From Mesorhizobium terrae (lineage in GTDB: Bacteria; Pseudomonadota; Alphaproteobacteria; Rhizobiales; Rhizobiaceae), in assembly GCF_008727715.1 (NCBI RefSeq), contig NZ_CP044218.1, positions 62,001-126,000 of the forward strand: DNA of 64,000 nt, written 5' to 3'. A program made the position numbers and the translations under genes. Below the pieces are notes generated by a model that was not told the origin of the DNA, ran no database searches, and saw nothing but the letters and a program-made list of their open reading frames with translations. Positions 24,049 through 32,083 of this stretch are shown here, in pieces (the stretch's first letter is position 1; every line of letters starts with the position of its first letter).

Positions 24049-24971
24049 GGGTTCGTTTCTCCTGTGAGGAAACGGCCGACCGTTTCAAACAATGCCGCGC
24101 GGCCGGTTTCAAGATGCATCAGATGGGTGCCTTTCGGAAGCTTGCGGTCGAGCTTGACCCGGCCTCCCAGCCGCCCCATCAGCCAGGCGGCGTCGGCGTC
24201 GTTGGAAACGCTGTCCCATTGACCGCGCACGATCAGCGTCGGCGCCTCGATGCGTGACGGGTCGTAAGGCAAGCGGCCAGCCCATGCGGCGGCGATGTCG
24301 GCCACCGGACCGGACGGGATCTGGACGGCAGGCGGCGTGCGTGCCCCGCTTCGGGGATCCGTGGCGAGATAGGCCGGCCCCCAGGATGCGAGTTGCGGCT
24401 CGATCAGGACAGGCGGATGCCCCGCCGGCACGTCCTCGACAAAACGCGACAGCTGGTCGGCAATCGACACCAGGCGCCAGCCCGGAAAATCCGCAACCGT
24501 CTGCCCGGTTGCCTCGCGCCGCGCGATCGGCCCGAAAAGCGCCAGGCGGTCGACCGTCTCCGGCCTGGCCGCCGCGTAACGCCCGGCGACAAGCGAGCCC
24601 CACGAATGCGCGATCAACGAAACCCGCGAACCGCCGGTGGCGGCCAGCACATGTGCGACGACCCGGGCAAGCTGCCGGCAGGCCGCCGGCGCGCGACCGC
24701 CGGGCGGCCGACCAACCGGCGAGCGCGAAAAGGAAGCCGGACGGCCGGAACCGCCATAACCGGCAAAATCGAAGGCCCACACATCGAAGCCGCGCCGATG
24801 CAGGTCGTCCATCCAGGAATGGCCTTCGAAGCGGTAGGCGACCGACAGCGCCGAGGGAAACGTCGCGCCATGGACGTAGAGGACCGCCGGACCTGCCGAG
24901 ACCAAACGCCTGACCAGCAATCGCGGTTCGCCGGCACCGCCGGCCAGCATGAAAACGTCGCCCGATATCAC
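24045..24971 (-). CDS. Alpha/beta hydrolase
   Basis: A 308-residue hydrolase. It has HGATFPSALSVAYRF around residue 34, the nucleophile elbow AHSWGS with the serine near residue 123, and RGQWDSVSNDADAAW supplying the acid. The catalytic histidine lies in GTHLMHLETG. A Gly/Arg/Pro-rich insertion (RSPVGRPPGGRAPAACRQ) precedes the nucleophile. It overlaps both neighbours by ATGA, giving tight coupling in a NIPSNAP - hydrolase - ABM operon. The substrate is unknown. Confidence 0.82.
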   Translation of the reverse strand: MISGDVFMLAGGAGEPRLLVRRLVSAGPAVLYVHGATFPSALSVAYRFEGHSWMDDLHRRGFDVWAFDFAGYGGSGRPASFSRSPVGRPPGGRAPAACRQLARVVAHVLAATGGSRVSLIAHSWGSLVAGRYAAARPETVDRLALFGPIARREATGQTVADFPGWRLVSIADQLSRFVEDVPAGHPPVLIEPQLASWGPAYLATDPRSGARTPPAVQIPSGPVADIAAAWAGRLPYDPSRIEAPTLIVRGQWDSVSNDADAAWLMGRLGGRVKLDRKLPKGTHLMHLETGRAALFETVGRFLTGETNP

Positions 24972-25300
24972 GGCGTCACCAGCGGCGCATGCGGCACTGA
25001 GGCCAGTTTCAGGAAGATGCGGTCTTCCTTGAGGATGAACCGCTCGCGCCGGGCGAATTCGAAATTGGCCTTGCCCTCGGGGTCCTTGGCGAGACGGGCG
25101 CGATAGGCTTCATAGGCCGCGAGATTCTCGACCGTATAGAGCGCGTAGGCGGTGGTGGCCGAACCTTCATGCGGAGCAAAATAGCCGATCAGATCAGCGC
25201 CGCAGCGTGGAATGGCCTGCCCCCAGGCGCGTGCATACTCCTCGAACGCATCCTTCCTGAACGGGTCGATCTCGTAGCGGGTGAAGCAGGTGATGCTCAT
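24968..25300 (-). CDS. NIPSNAP-family protein
   Basis: A 110-residue dimeric alpha/beta-barrel type protein (MSITCFTRYEIDPFRKDAFE, DLIGYFAPHEGSATTAYAL, ERFILKEDRIFLKL). The biochemical role of bacterial NIPSNAP proteins is unclear. They are related in fold to ABM proteins, and one of those is encoded two genes downstream. ATG 25300 has AAGGAGA upstream. It is the first gene of the operon, divergent from an ArsR-type regulator. Confidence 0.85.
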   Translation of the reverse strand: MSITCFTRYEIDPFRKDAFEEYARAWGQAIPRCGADLIGYFAPHEGSATTAYALYTVENLAAYEAYRARLAKDPEGKANFEFARRERFILKEDRIFLKLASVPHAPLVTP

Positions 25301-25326
25301 GGTCGTCTCCTTATGGGTTGATGCCG

Positions 25327-25350
25327 ATGCTTCGAGCGCGATCGAAACAT
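25327..25350. promoter_or_regulatory. Imperfect palindrome between divergent ArsR gene and NIPSNAP operon
   Basis: TTCGA (25331-25335), six bases, TCGAA (25342-25346), flanked by ATG and CAT, give a 24-bp near-symmetric site 27 nt upstream of the NIPSNAP start. It is a candidate operator for the ArsR-type regulator encoded divergently at 25466. Confidence 0.5.
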
Positions 25351-25465
25351 TGCCTGGCAAAGATCGTTAGAGTGTCAGCAGTCCGCATCGGCGGCGCTGC
25401 CGTCTCCTTGAACTGCCACCAGATTAGTGCTTCCCTGGCGATAATGCTTTGATGGAGATCGAACT

Positions 25466-26146
25466 ATGAAAGACGGACCGGACATTGCCCGCGTCGCCAG
25501 CCTGGTCGGCGACCCGGCACGCGCCAACATGCTGACCGCGCTGATGACTGGTTCGGCGCTGACGGCGAGCGAACTGGCGCTGGAAGGCGGCGTTGGCCTG
25601 GCCACCGCCTCGTCGCACCTCGCCAAGCTGATCGAGGGCGGGCTGCTCACCGTCGCGGCCCAGGGCCGGCACCGCTATTACGGCCTCGCAGGACCGCAGG
25701 TGGCGTCGATGCTGGAAGCGATCATGGGCGTCGCCGCCGGCGCCGGCCCGAAACGGGCCCGGCCCGGCCCCCGTGAACCCGCCATGCGCGAGGCGCGCGT
25801 CTGCTACGATCATCTGGCCGGCGAACATGCCGTCAAGATGCTGGACGGCTTCCTTGCCCGCGACATACTGGTGCGGGACGGCGGGGCGATCGGGCTTGGC
25901 CCGAAGGGTGCCGCGCATTTCGCCGCCGTCGGCATCGACGTTGGCGATCCCGGCCCTTCGCGCCGGCCGGTCTGCCGCGACTGTCTCGACTGGAGCGTGC
26001 GCCGCTCGCATCTGGCCGGACGGCTGGGCGCCGCCATCCTCGACAAGATCCTCGCCGAGAAATGGGCGCGGCGCGAAAAGGACAGCCGCGTCGTCACCTT
26101 CTCGCCAAAGGGCCGCGTGGCCTTCGAGAAGGCGTTTTTGGCCTAG
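25466..26146 (+). CDS. ArsR-family transcriptional regulator (winged helix, extended C-terminus)
   Basis: A 226-residue regulator. An ArsR-type winged helix covers about residues 5-85 (IARVASLVGDPARANMLTALM, GLATASSHLAKLIEGGLL, GRHRYYGLAG). It is followed by a C-terminal domain of about 120 residues with CYDHLAGEHAV and CRDCLDW, whose cysteines and histidines could bind a ligand or metal. ATG 25466 is preceded by GGAGATC. It is divergent from the NIPSNAP - hydrolase - ABM operon, which it probably controls. Confidence 0.88.
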   Translation: MKDGPDIARVASLVGDPARANMLTALMTGSALTASELALEGGVGLATASSHLAKLIEGGLLTVAAQGRHRYYGLAGPQVASMLEAIMGVAAGAGPKRARPGPREPAMREARVCYDHLAGEHAVKMLDGFLARDILVRDGGAIGLGPKGAAHFAAVGIDVGDPGPSRRPVCRDCLDWSVRRSHLAGRLGAAILDKILAEKWARREKDSRVVTFSPKGRVAFEKAFLA

Positions 26147-26165
26147 CGCTACCTGACGACGACGC

Positions 26166-26660
26166 TCACTTGCGCCGAAGGTTGCTCACAAAGGCGGTAA
26201 AGGACGAGGCCAGGGGCAGGACATAACCCCAATCGTCGGCGGAGGCTTCTTCCAGGGTCCACTCGTTGTTCTCGGGTGCAAGCTCGTGATCGACAAAGCA
26301 GAGCTTGCCTTCATTGCCCTCGTCGAGCCTGAGGCAGATCGGGTTGCCGCCATGGTCGTTCATGATCCACAACAGATCCTTGCGGAGCGGCCAGGGTGGA
26401 GATTTCCAGTTGTGCAGCAGGGAATAAACCGGGTCCTCCTGCAAACCGCCGACATCCTGCACGTAACCGGCCCAGACGCCGTTCGAAAAATCGAACGACA
26501 CTGTCTGGCGGCAGATGCCGCCGGCGCATGCCAGGAGGAAGGCGCAGTAGTCGTCGGGAAGATAGATGCCCGTCGTCTCCTCGAACCGCTGCAGGTCTTC
26601 CGGCCGCGCCGGGCGTTCGCCCGCCGGATTGATACAATCGATAAACCGCCACATGTCCAT
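26166..26660 (-). CDS. SUKH (SMI1/KNR4) domain protein
   Basis: A 164-residue cytoplasmic protein with the SMI1/KNR4 pattern. LQRFEETTGIYLPDDYCAFL at about residues 24-43 is followed by GGICRQTVSFDF, and GNPICLRLDEGNEGKLCFVD lies mid-protein. SUKH proteins often act as immunity proteins to secreted nuclease or deaminase toxins, but no toxin gene is next to it. ATG 26660 has GAGAGG upstream. It is convergent with the ArsR gene, leaving a 19-bp gap, and is probably an orphan immunity or housekeeping SUKH protein. Confidence 0.82.
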   Translation of the reverse strand: MDMWRFIDCINPAGERPARPEDLQRFEETTGIYLPDDYCAFLLACAGGICRQTVSFDFSNGVWAGYVQDVGGLQEDPVYSLLHNWKSPPWPLRKDLLWIMNDHGGNPICLRLDEGNEGKLCFVDHELAPENNEWTLEEASADDWGYVLPLASSFTAFVSNLRRK

Positions 26661-27046
26661 TGCGCATCCTCTCAGGTCAGGCCCGATACGTTTCGGCGGT
26701 GCGCAAGGCGTGCGCGGCGGCAAGATCGGAGGCTCATTTAGAACCGCTCTGCCTCCCCCCGGGCAAGATCCCACCACCCTCTCCACGCCAAAAAAAGCGC
26801 GCTCTCACTCCGAACCCGAACCGCGCTTTTTCGAGTCCCAAACGAAAGCCGGTGTGGCGCGAAAACAACACCATCCGGCAAGGCGTCAAAAAGCACCAAA
26901 ACACCGCTAATCCGCCACTTTCCGGCCACGATCGGGAAAGGTTTTGCCCGAAGATTAACATCCCGTTCACCGACTATTCACGCCTTCTCGTTAGGATGCA
27001 TCCAATTCGGACCGGGCATCCGAAAATCGAGACAGGGAATAGAGAA
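26661..27046. other. 386-bp region without a clear gene
   Basis: It contains the leader of the SUKH gene, a bidirectional hairpin at 26792-26831, and the likely promoter of the small ORFs starting at 27047. The palindrome GGATGCATCC is at 26994-27003. Open frames crossing it have no ribosome site or recognisable content. Confidence 0.6.
26792..26831. terminator. Bidirectional terminator-like hairpin
   Basis: AAAAAGCGCG (26792-26801) and CGCGCTTTTT (26822-26831) form a perfect 10-bp stem with a 20-nt loop. The stem gives a T-run at the 3' side when read from either strand. No gene ends directly at it on either strand, so its client is unclear. Confidence 0.6.
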
Positions 27047-27193
27047 ATGACCATCTGGAGCCAGTTCAAGGGCTACGCCGCCGCCATCCGCGAATTCATC
27101 GCACCGACCTACCGGCCGGAGCGTCATTACATGCGCGGCCCGGGCCCGGCCTGCGCCCGCCGCGCCCATACGCTCGGCGTGAGCGCCCATTGA
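27047..27193 (+). CDS. Small ORF, 48 aa, first of a coupled pair
   Basis: Encodes a 48-residue peptide, MTIWSQFKGYAAAIREFIAP, then TYRPERHYMRGPGPACARR and a short tail. ATG 27047 has purine-rich AGGGAATAGAGAA upstream. Its stop overlaps the start of a second tiny ORF (TGATG), and a strong terminator lies 150 nt further on, so the segment looks like a dedicated short transcript. No family is recognised and expression is unproven. Confidence 0.45.
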   Translation: MTIWSQFKGYAAAIREFIAPTYRPERHYMRGPGPACARRAHTLGVSAH

Positions 27194-27297
27194 TGACGCT
27201 CGAGAGCCGCCACGACAGCCGGGTTGCCCGCCCCGCTGGTGATCATCGCACGACCACCTACCGGCCGCAGCGCCCGGCGGTTGCCGCGCGCGTCTGA
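27193..27297 (+). CDS. Small ORF, 34 aa, second of a coupled pair
   Basis: A 34-residue arginine-rich peptide beginning MTLESRHDSRVARPAGDH and containing TTYRPQRPA. It shares a TYRP(E/Q) motif with the ORF before it. The start codon overlaps the preceding stop (TGATG). It ends 45 nt before a perfect 12-bp terminator stem. It is too short to assess by composition alone. Confidence 0.35.
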   Translation: MTLESRHDSRVARPAGDHRTTTYRPQRPAVAARV

Positions 27298-27342
27298 GGC
27301 ACGCCGGCGCCGGCTCGAGCCGCGTCGATTTCCGCATGAATT

Positions 27343-27384
27343 GAACCGCCGGCGTCCTCCCGCGCCGGCGGTTCTGCTTTTTTC
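27343..27384 (+). terminator. Rho-independent terminator after the small ORF pair
   Basis: GAACCGCCGGCG (27343-27354), 8-nt loop, CGCCGGCGGTTC (27363-27374), then TGC and six T. The stem is a perfect 12 bp. The nearest upstream plus-strand sequences are the two small ORFs, so it argues that a short transcript really exists here. Confidence 0.88.
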
Positions 27385-27491
27385 GACCGCCATCGAAGAA
27401 AATTTTCCAACCACTGTCGAAATCGGGCAAGCTCGCGCGACATTCGTTCGGCTGGCAACGATGCGGCCTTTGAAAAAGTGGGAGATTTCCG

Positions 27492-27842
27492 ATGCAATAC
27501 ATCCTTCTCATCCATGCCGACGAAACGGCTTTCGCCAAGATGACGCCCGAGATGGTCGGGCTGATGACCGAGCCCTACCAGGCCTACAACGCGGCACTGG
27601 CCAAGGCCGGCGCCATGGTGGCGGGCGAAAGGCTGCAGCCCTCGCATGCCTCGACCACGGTCCGTATCCGCGACGGCAAGACCGAAGTGCTCGACGGCCC
27701 CTTCGCCGTCACCAAGGAACAGCTCGGCGGCTTCTATCTGATCGAGGCGCCGGACCTCGACGCGGCCCTTGCCTGGGCGGCGCGCTGCCCCGCCGCCAGC
27801 CATGGCACGGTCGAGGTGCGGCCGATCTGGCCGACGCACTGA
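27492..27842 (+). CDS. YciI-like DGPF-domain protein
   Basis: A 116-residue dimeric alpha/beta-barrel protein (MQYILLIHADETAFAKMTPE) with the family signature in EVLDGPFAVTKEQLGGFYLIEA (DGPF at about 67-70) and a C-terminal VEVRPIWPTH. DGPF proteins are small YciI relatives of unclear chemistry. It lies 13 nt upstream of an ECF42-type sigma factor gene, the standard arrangement for that ECF group, in which the sigma factor controls the DGPF gene. GGGAGAT precedes ATG 27492. Confidence 0.9.
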   Translation: MQYILLIHADETAFAKMTPEMVGLMTEPYQAYNAALAKAGAMVAGERLQPSHASTTVRIRDGKTEVLDGPFAVTKEQLGGFYLIEAPDLDAALAWAARCPAASHGTVEVRPIWPTH

Positions 27843-27855
27843 CCGTACGCCGCCG

Positions 27856-29100
27856 ATGACGGACAAGGCAGCCCTGGCGCGGGCGGCGGCGGAAACGGCC
27901 GCCCGCCACAGCTATGGCAAGCTGGTCGCCTTCCTCTCGGCCCGCTCGCACGACGTCGCCGGCGCCGAGGACGCGCTGGCCGACGCCTTCGCCAAAGCCC
28001 TGGCGACATGGCCGGTTTCCGGCGTGCCGGCGCATCCCGAGGCCTGGCTGCTCACCGTGGCGCGCCGTCGAGCCACCGACCAGCACCGCCGCCGCCAGAC
28101 CAACGAGGCGGCGCACCCCCACCTGAAGCTGATCAGCGAGGAGATGGAGGAGGAGGCCGTGCGCGAAAAACTGCCGGACGACCGTCTCGGCCTGATCTTC
28201 GCCTGCGCGCATCCGGCCATCGAGCCCGGCGTGCGCGCACCGCTCATCCTGCAGACCGTGCTCGGCCTCGATGCCGCCACCATCGCCTCCGCCTTCCTGG
28301 TCTCGCCGGCGACGATGAGCCAGCGGCTGGTGCGAGCCAAGGCGCGTATCCGGGAGGCCGGCATTCCCTTCCGCATTCCGGAACGGGCGGAATTCCCCGA
28401 GCGGCTTTCAGCGGTGCTGGAGGCGATCTATGCCGCCTTCGCCGAAGGCTGGACCGACCCGGCCGGCACCGAGACACGGCGCCGCAACCTGGCGACCGAG
28501 GCGATCTGGCTCGGCCGGCTTGTCGCCGGACTGATGCCGGACGAGCCGGAGGCGCTGGCGCTGCTGGCGCTCATGCTCTACGCCGAAGCACGGCGCGGCG
28601 CCCGCCGCGACGCCAGCGGCGACTTCGTGCCGCTCAGCGAGCAGGACATGGGCAGCTGGGATACCAAGCTGATGGGAGAGGCCGACGCGCTGCTGAGGCA
28701 CGCCGGCCATTCGCGCGAACTCGGCCGCTACCAGATCGAAGCGGCGATCCAGTCGGTGCATGCGGCGCGGCGCTTCACCGGCGTCACCAACTGGCAGGCG
28801 CTGTGCAGTTTCTACGACGCGCTGGCGCTGGTCGCCGGTTCGCCCGTGGTGGCGATCAACCGCGCCGTGGCGATCGCCGAGACGCAAGGAGCGGCCGCCG
28901 GGCTTTCGGCACTGGACGCCATCGGCGACGATCGCCGCATTGACGACTATCAGCCTTACTGGGCGGCGCGGGCCGGCCTGCTGCGCGACCTCGGCCGCGC
29001 CGACGAGGCAAGGCAGGCTTATGAACGGGCGATCGGGCTGGAGCGCGACGAGTCCGTGCGGCGGTTCCTCACGGCAAAGCAGGCCGCGCTGGTCAATTGA
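27856..29100 (+). CDS. ECF42-type sigma factor with C-terminal TPR-like domain
   Basis: A 414-residue sigma factor. Region 2 (about residues 15-85: GKLVAFLSARSHDVAGAEDAL) is followed by region 4 (about 110-170: LDAATIASAFLVSPATMSQRL). A helical TPR-like C-terminal half follows (EAIYAAFAEGWTDPAG, SVHAARRFTGVTNWQAL, RAVAIAETQGAAAGL). This architecture, with no anti-sigma factor and a DGPF gene beside it, defines ECF42. The C-terminal domain is known to be needed for activity in studied members. ATG 27856 is chosen on domain length. Confidence 0.92.
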   Translation: MTDKAALARAAAETAARHSYGKLVAFLSARSHDVAGAEDALADAFAKALATWPVSGVPAHPEAWLLTVARRRATDQHRRRQTNEAAHPHLKLISEEMEEEAVREKLPDDRLGLIFACAHPAIEPGVRAPLILQTVLGLDAATIASAFLVSPATMSQRLVRAKARIREAGIPFRIPERAEFPERLSAVLEAIYAAFAEGWTDPAGTETRRRNLATEAIWLGRLVAGLMPDEPEALALLALMLYAEARRGARRDASGDFVPLSEQDMGSWDTKLMGEADALLRHAGHSRELGRYQIEAAIQSVHAARRFTGVTNWQALCSFYDALALVAGSPVVAINRAVAIAETQGAAAGLSALDAIGDDRRIDDYQPYWAARAGLLRDLGRADEARQAYERAIGLERDESVRRFLTAKQAALVN

Positions 29101-29290
29101 ACAAACTTCGAAGAAAACCGCCGCGATGCGATCGGAATGGACGCATTTTGCGCGGAAATTGCCCTGGGTGAATTCGTTTGGCGCCGCGTGGCGCCGAAAT
29201 TTCCGCAAGCCCTTGGTTCCGCTTGCCAAAATTATTTGACTCTGGGCGCCTTGGGGCCGAATTATCCACATCGGCCCCGATTTCCGCGCC

Positions 29291-29914
29291 TCAGGCAGCC
29301 CACATCTCGTGCGGATCGTTGAGGGCGGCAAGCATCGGATCGGCGCGCAAGCGGGCGCAGACCCGCTGGACATTCGGCCAGGTCGGAAGCTTGTCGAGGC
29401 CCGGATACCAGCACACCAGCATCAGCATATAGATGTCGGCAATGGTGCGGCTGTCGCCAACCAGCCAGTCGCGGCCGGCCAATGCACGGTCCAGGACACT
29501 GATTTCCTTATCCATTTCGATGATGGCGGCTTTCTTGACCGCTTCGATGCCGGCGGTGTCGGTGGTCGAGCGGTGCGGGTAATAATAGCGCAGATTGGCC
29601 ATGTAGACGGAGGACGTCATGAAGGCCAGCCAGCGCAGGAAGTCCGCCCTGCCTGGCTCTCCCGCCACCGGCCCGAGCCCGGCATTGGGGTGCAATTCGC
29701 CCAGAAGAATGCAGATCGCCGCCGTTTCCGGCACGGCGTGACCGTCCGGCAGCACCAGCACCGGCACCTGGTTCATCGGGCTGATCTTCAGGAATTCCGG
29801 ATCGGGCTCGGCGCGCTTCGGCACCTCGATCTGCTCGAACGGCACGCCGGCGATTTTCAGCGCCGCCTCGATGACGAAACCGCCGGAGCCGGCGCGGGTA
29901 TAAAGCTTGTACAT
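29291..29914 (-). CDS. Glutathione S-transferase
   Basis: A 207-residue cytosolic GST. The thioredoxin-like N-terminal domain (MYKLYTRAGSGGFVIEAAL) contains the cis-proline stretch MNQVPVLVLPDG and the glutathione-contact ETAAICILLGE. An all-helical C-terminal domain has DWLVGDSRTIADIYMLML, the N-capping box. ATG 29914 is supported by GGGAGG 5-6 nt upstream. That ribosome site can pair with CTCCC in a hairpin just upstream, which may modulate translation. Confidence 0.9.
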   Translation of the reverse strand: MYKLYTRAGSGGFVIEAALKIAGVPFEQIEVPKRAEPDPEFLKISPMNQVPVLVLPDGHAVPETAAICILLGELHPNAGLGPVAGEPGRADFLRWLAFMTSSVYMANLRYYYPHRSTTDTAGIEAVKKAAIIEMDKEISVLDRALAGRDWLVGDSRTIADIYMLMLVCWYPGLDKLPTWPNVQRVCARLRADPMLAALNDPHEMWAA

Positions 29915-29920
29915 GTGATC

Positions 29921-29951
29921 CTCCCAATCCGGACTCAAACCGGACGGGAGA
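29921..29951. promoter_or_regulatory. Hairpin that can sequester the GST ribosome-binding site
   Basis: On the minus strand CTCCC pairs with the GGGAG of the GST Shine-Dalgarno, with an inner stem TCCGG/CCGGA. It ends a few bases before the GST start codon. It could regulate translation, or be the first hairpin of a small RNA read on the plus strand. Assignment is tentative. Confidence 0.35.
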
Positions 29952-29966
29952 GATGTGCACCGGAAG

Positions 29967-30000
29967 CCGTGGCGCGCTCAAGCCGCGCCACGGGTTTTTT
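29967..30000 (+). terminator. Strong plus-strand intrinsic terminator without an assigned gene
   Basis: CCGTGGCGCG (29967-29976), loop CTCAAGC, CGCGCCACGG (29984-29993), then G and six T. The 10-bp stem is perfect and the T-run is on the plus strand. The genes on both sides are on the minus strand, so it would end an unannotated plus-strand transcript, such as a small RNA starting near 29900. Confidence 0.82.
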
Positions 30001-30109
30001 CGAGAGGTCCAGTACGACCGCCTCCTCCCCAAAAAGGGAGGAAAACGATCATGCCAGCGTACCGGGAAGGAGAATTTCTCCAACCCTTCCAGTCAGTTGG
30101 AGGAGAACC

Positions 30110-31090
<981 letters not shown>

Positions 31091-31254
31091 TGGTTTTGCT
31101 CCCTGAGACGAGGCTGGCTTATGCGGTTTTTCAACACAGGAAGATAGGCCGCCACCGGAAAATATCCGAGTGGGCGGCGTACTGAAAACCGCATCGCTTC
31201 GGAAGAATTTTTCTTGGAAAACGCTGTTTCAGGTTCGATTTTGCCGAAACACCC

Positions 31255-31872
31255 TTATGGACGGGCGGCGATCGCTGCCGCGGCGCCAACCATGAAGCCG
31301 GCGGCTGTACGGTTCAACACCTTGAGCGCGCGCGGCGAGCGCAGGAACCAGCGCGCCTTGGCGGCGAGCGCCAGGTAGGGCACGAGGACCACCAGAAGCA
31401 CACATGCGGTGATGGCGGCGAGGATGCCGTAATCGGCGAAGGTCAGCGACTTCAGGTCGACGATGGTCGGCGTGATGGCGAGGTAGAAGATCATCGTCTT
31501 CGGATTGCCCAGCGTGACGGTGAGACCGGCCAGCACGGAGGGCAGGAACCCGTCCCGGCCACGCCTGGCTTCAATGGTCTCCGGGGTGATGCCAGCGGTC
31601 CAGAAACACCAGCCGAGATAGGCGAGATAGAGCACGCCGAGCCATTTGATGACCAGGAACACCATGCCGAAGCTCTGCGCCACCAGTGCCAGGCCCAGCA
31701 CCACGGCGGTCAGATAGGTGAGATCGCCGAGCACGAGACCAAGCGACATGGCCAGCGACGAACGAAAGCCGGAGCCCAGCGCCCGCGCCACCAAGGCGGT
31801 TACGCCTGGGCCGGGAATGGCGGCGGCCACGGCGAGCGCGGCGGAATAGGCAAGAAATCCGGCAAGGGTCAT
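31255..31872 (-). CDS. LysE/RhtB-family amino acid exporter
   Basis: A 205-residue inner-membrane exporter with six helices and the LysE N-terminal motif AAIPGPGVTALVARALGSGF (about residues 17-36). GLVLGDLTYLTAVVLGLALV follows, and a mid-protein YLAYLGWCFW. Homologues export lysine, homoserine, threonine or other amino acids. It lies upstream of cysK on the same strand, with a 164-bp gap that makes co-transcription uncertain. The substrate is not determined. Confidence 0.9.
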   Translation of the reverse strand: MTLAGFLAYSAALAVAAAIPGPGVTALVARALGSGFRSSLAMSLGLVLGDLTYLTAVVLGLALVAQSFGMVFLVIKWLGVLYLAYLGWCFWTAGITPETIEARRGRDGFLPSVLAGLTVTLGNPKTMIFYLAITPTIVDLKSLTFADYGILAAITACVLLVVLVPYLALAAKARWFLRSPRALKVLNRTAAGFMVGAAAAIAARP

Positions 31873-32083
31873 GGTCGAGCCTCGGCAGCGATTGGCGACC
31901 GCTTCTATCGCACGAACCGGCCGCTGCTGAAAATGCGCGGATGCTGGTCCAGCCGGTCAATTTTCAGGGAAGATGGCAGGAAAGCCATCGACATTCGCCG
32001 CCCGGTCCTGTAGGCGCACGGTCCCGCCGCGACCCTGCCCGACAGGACCGCGCCCTTTCACGCTCAACATTCAGGACGAGACG

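Noticed and set aside
26734..26970. Small minus-strand frames upstream of the SUKH gene
   Set aside because: They cross a terminator-like hairpin and have no start signals.
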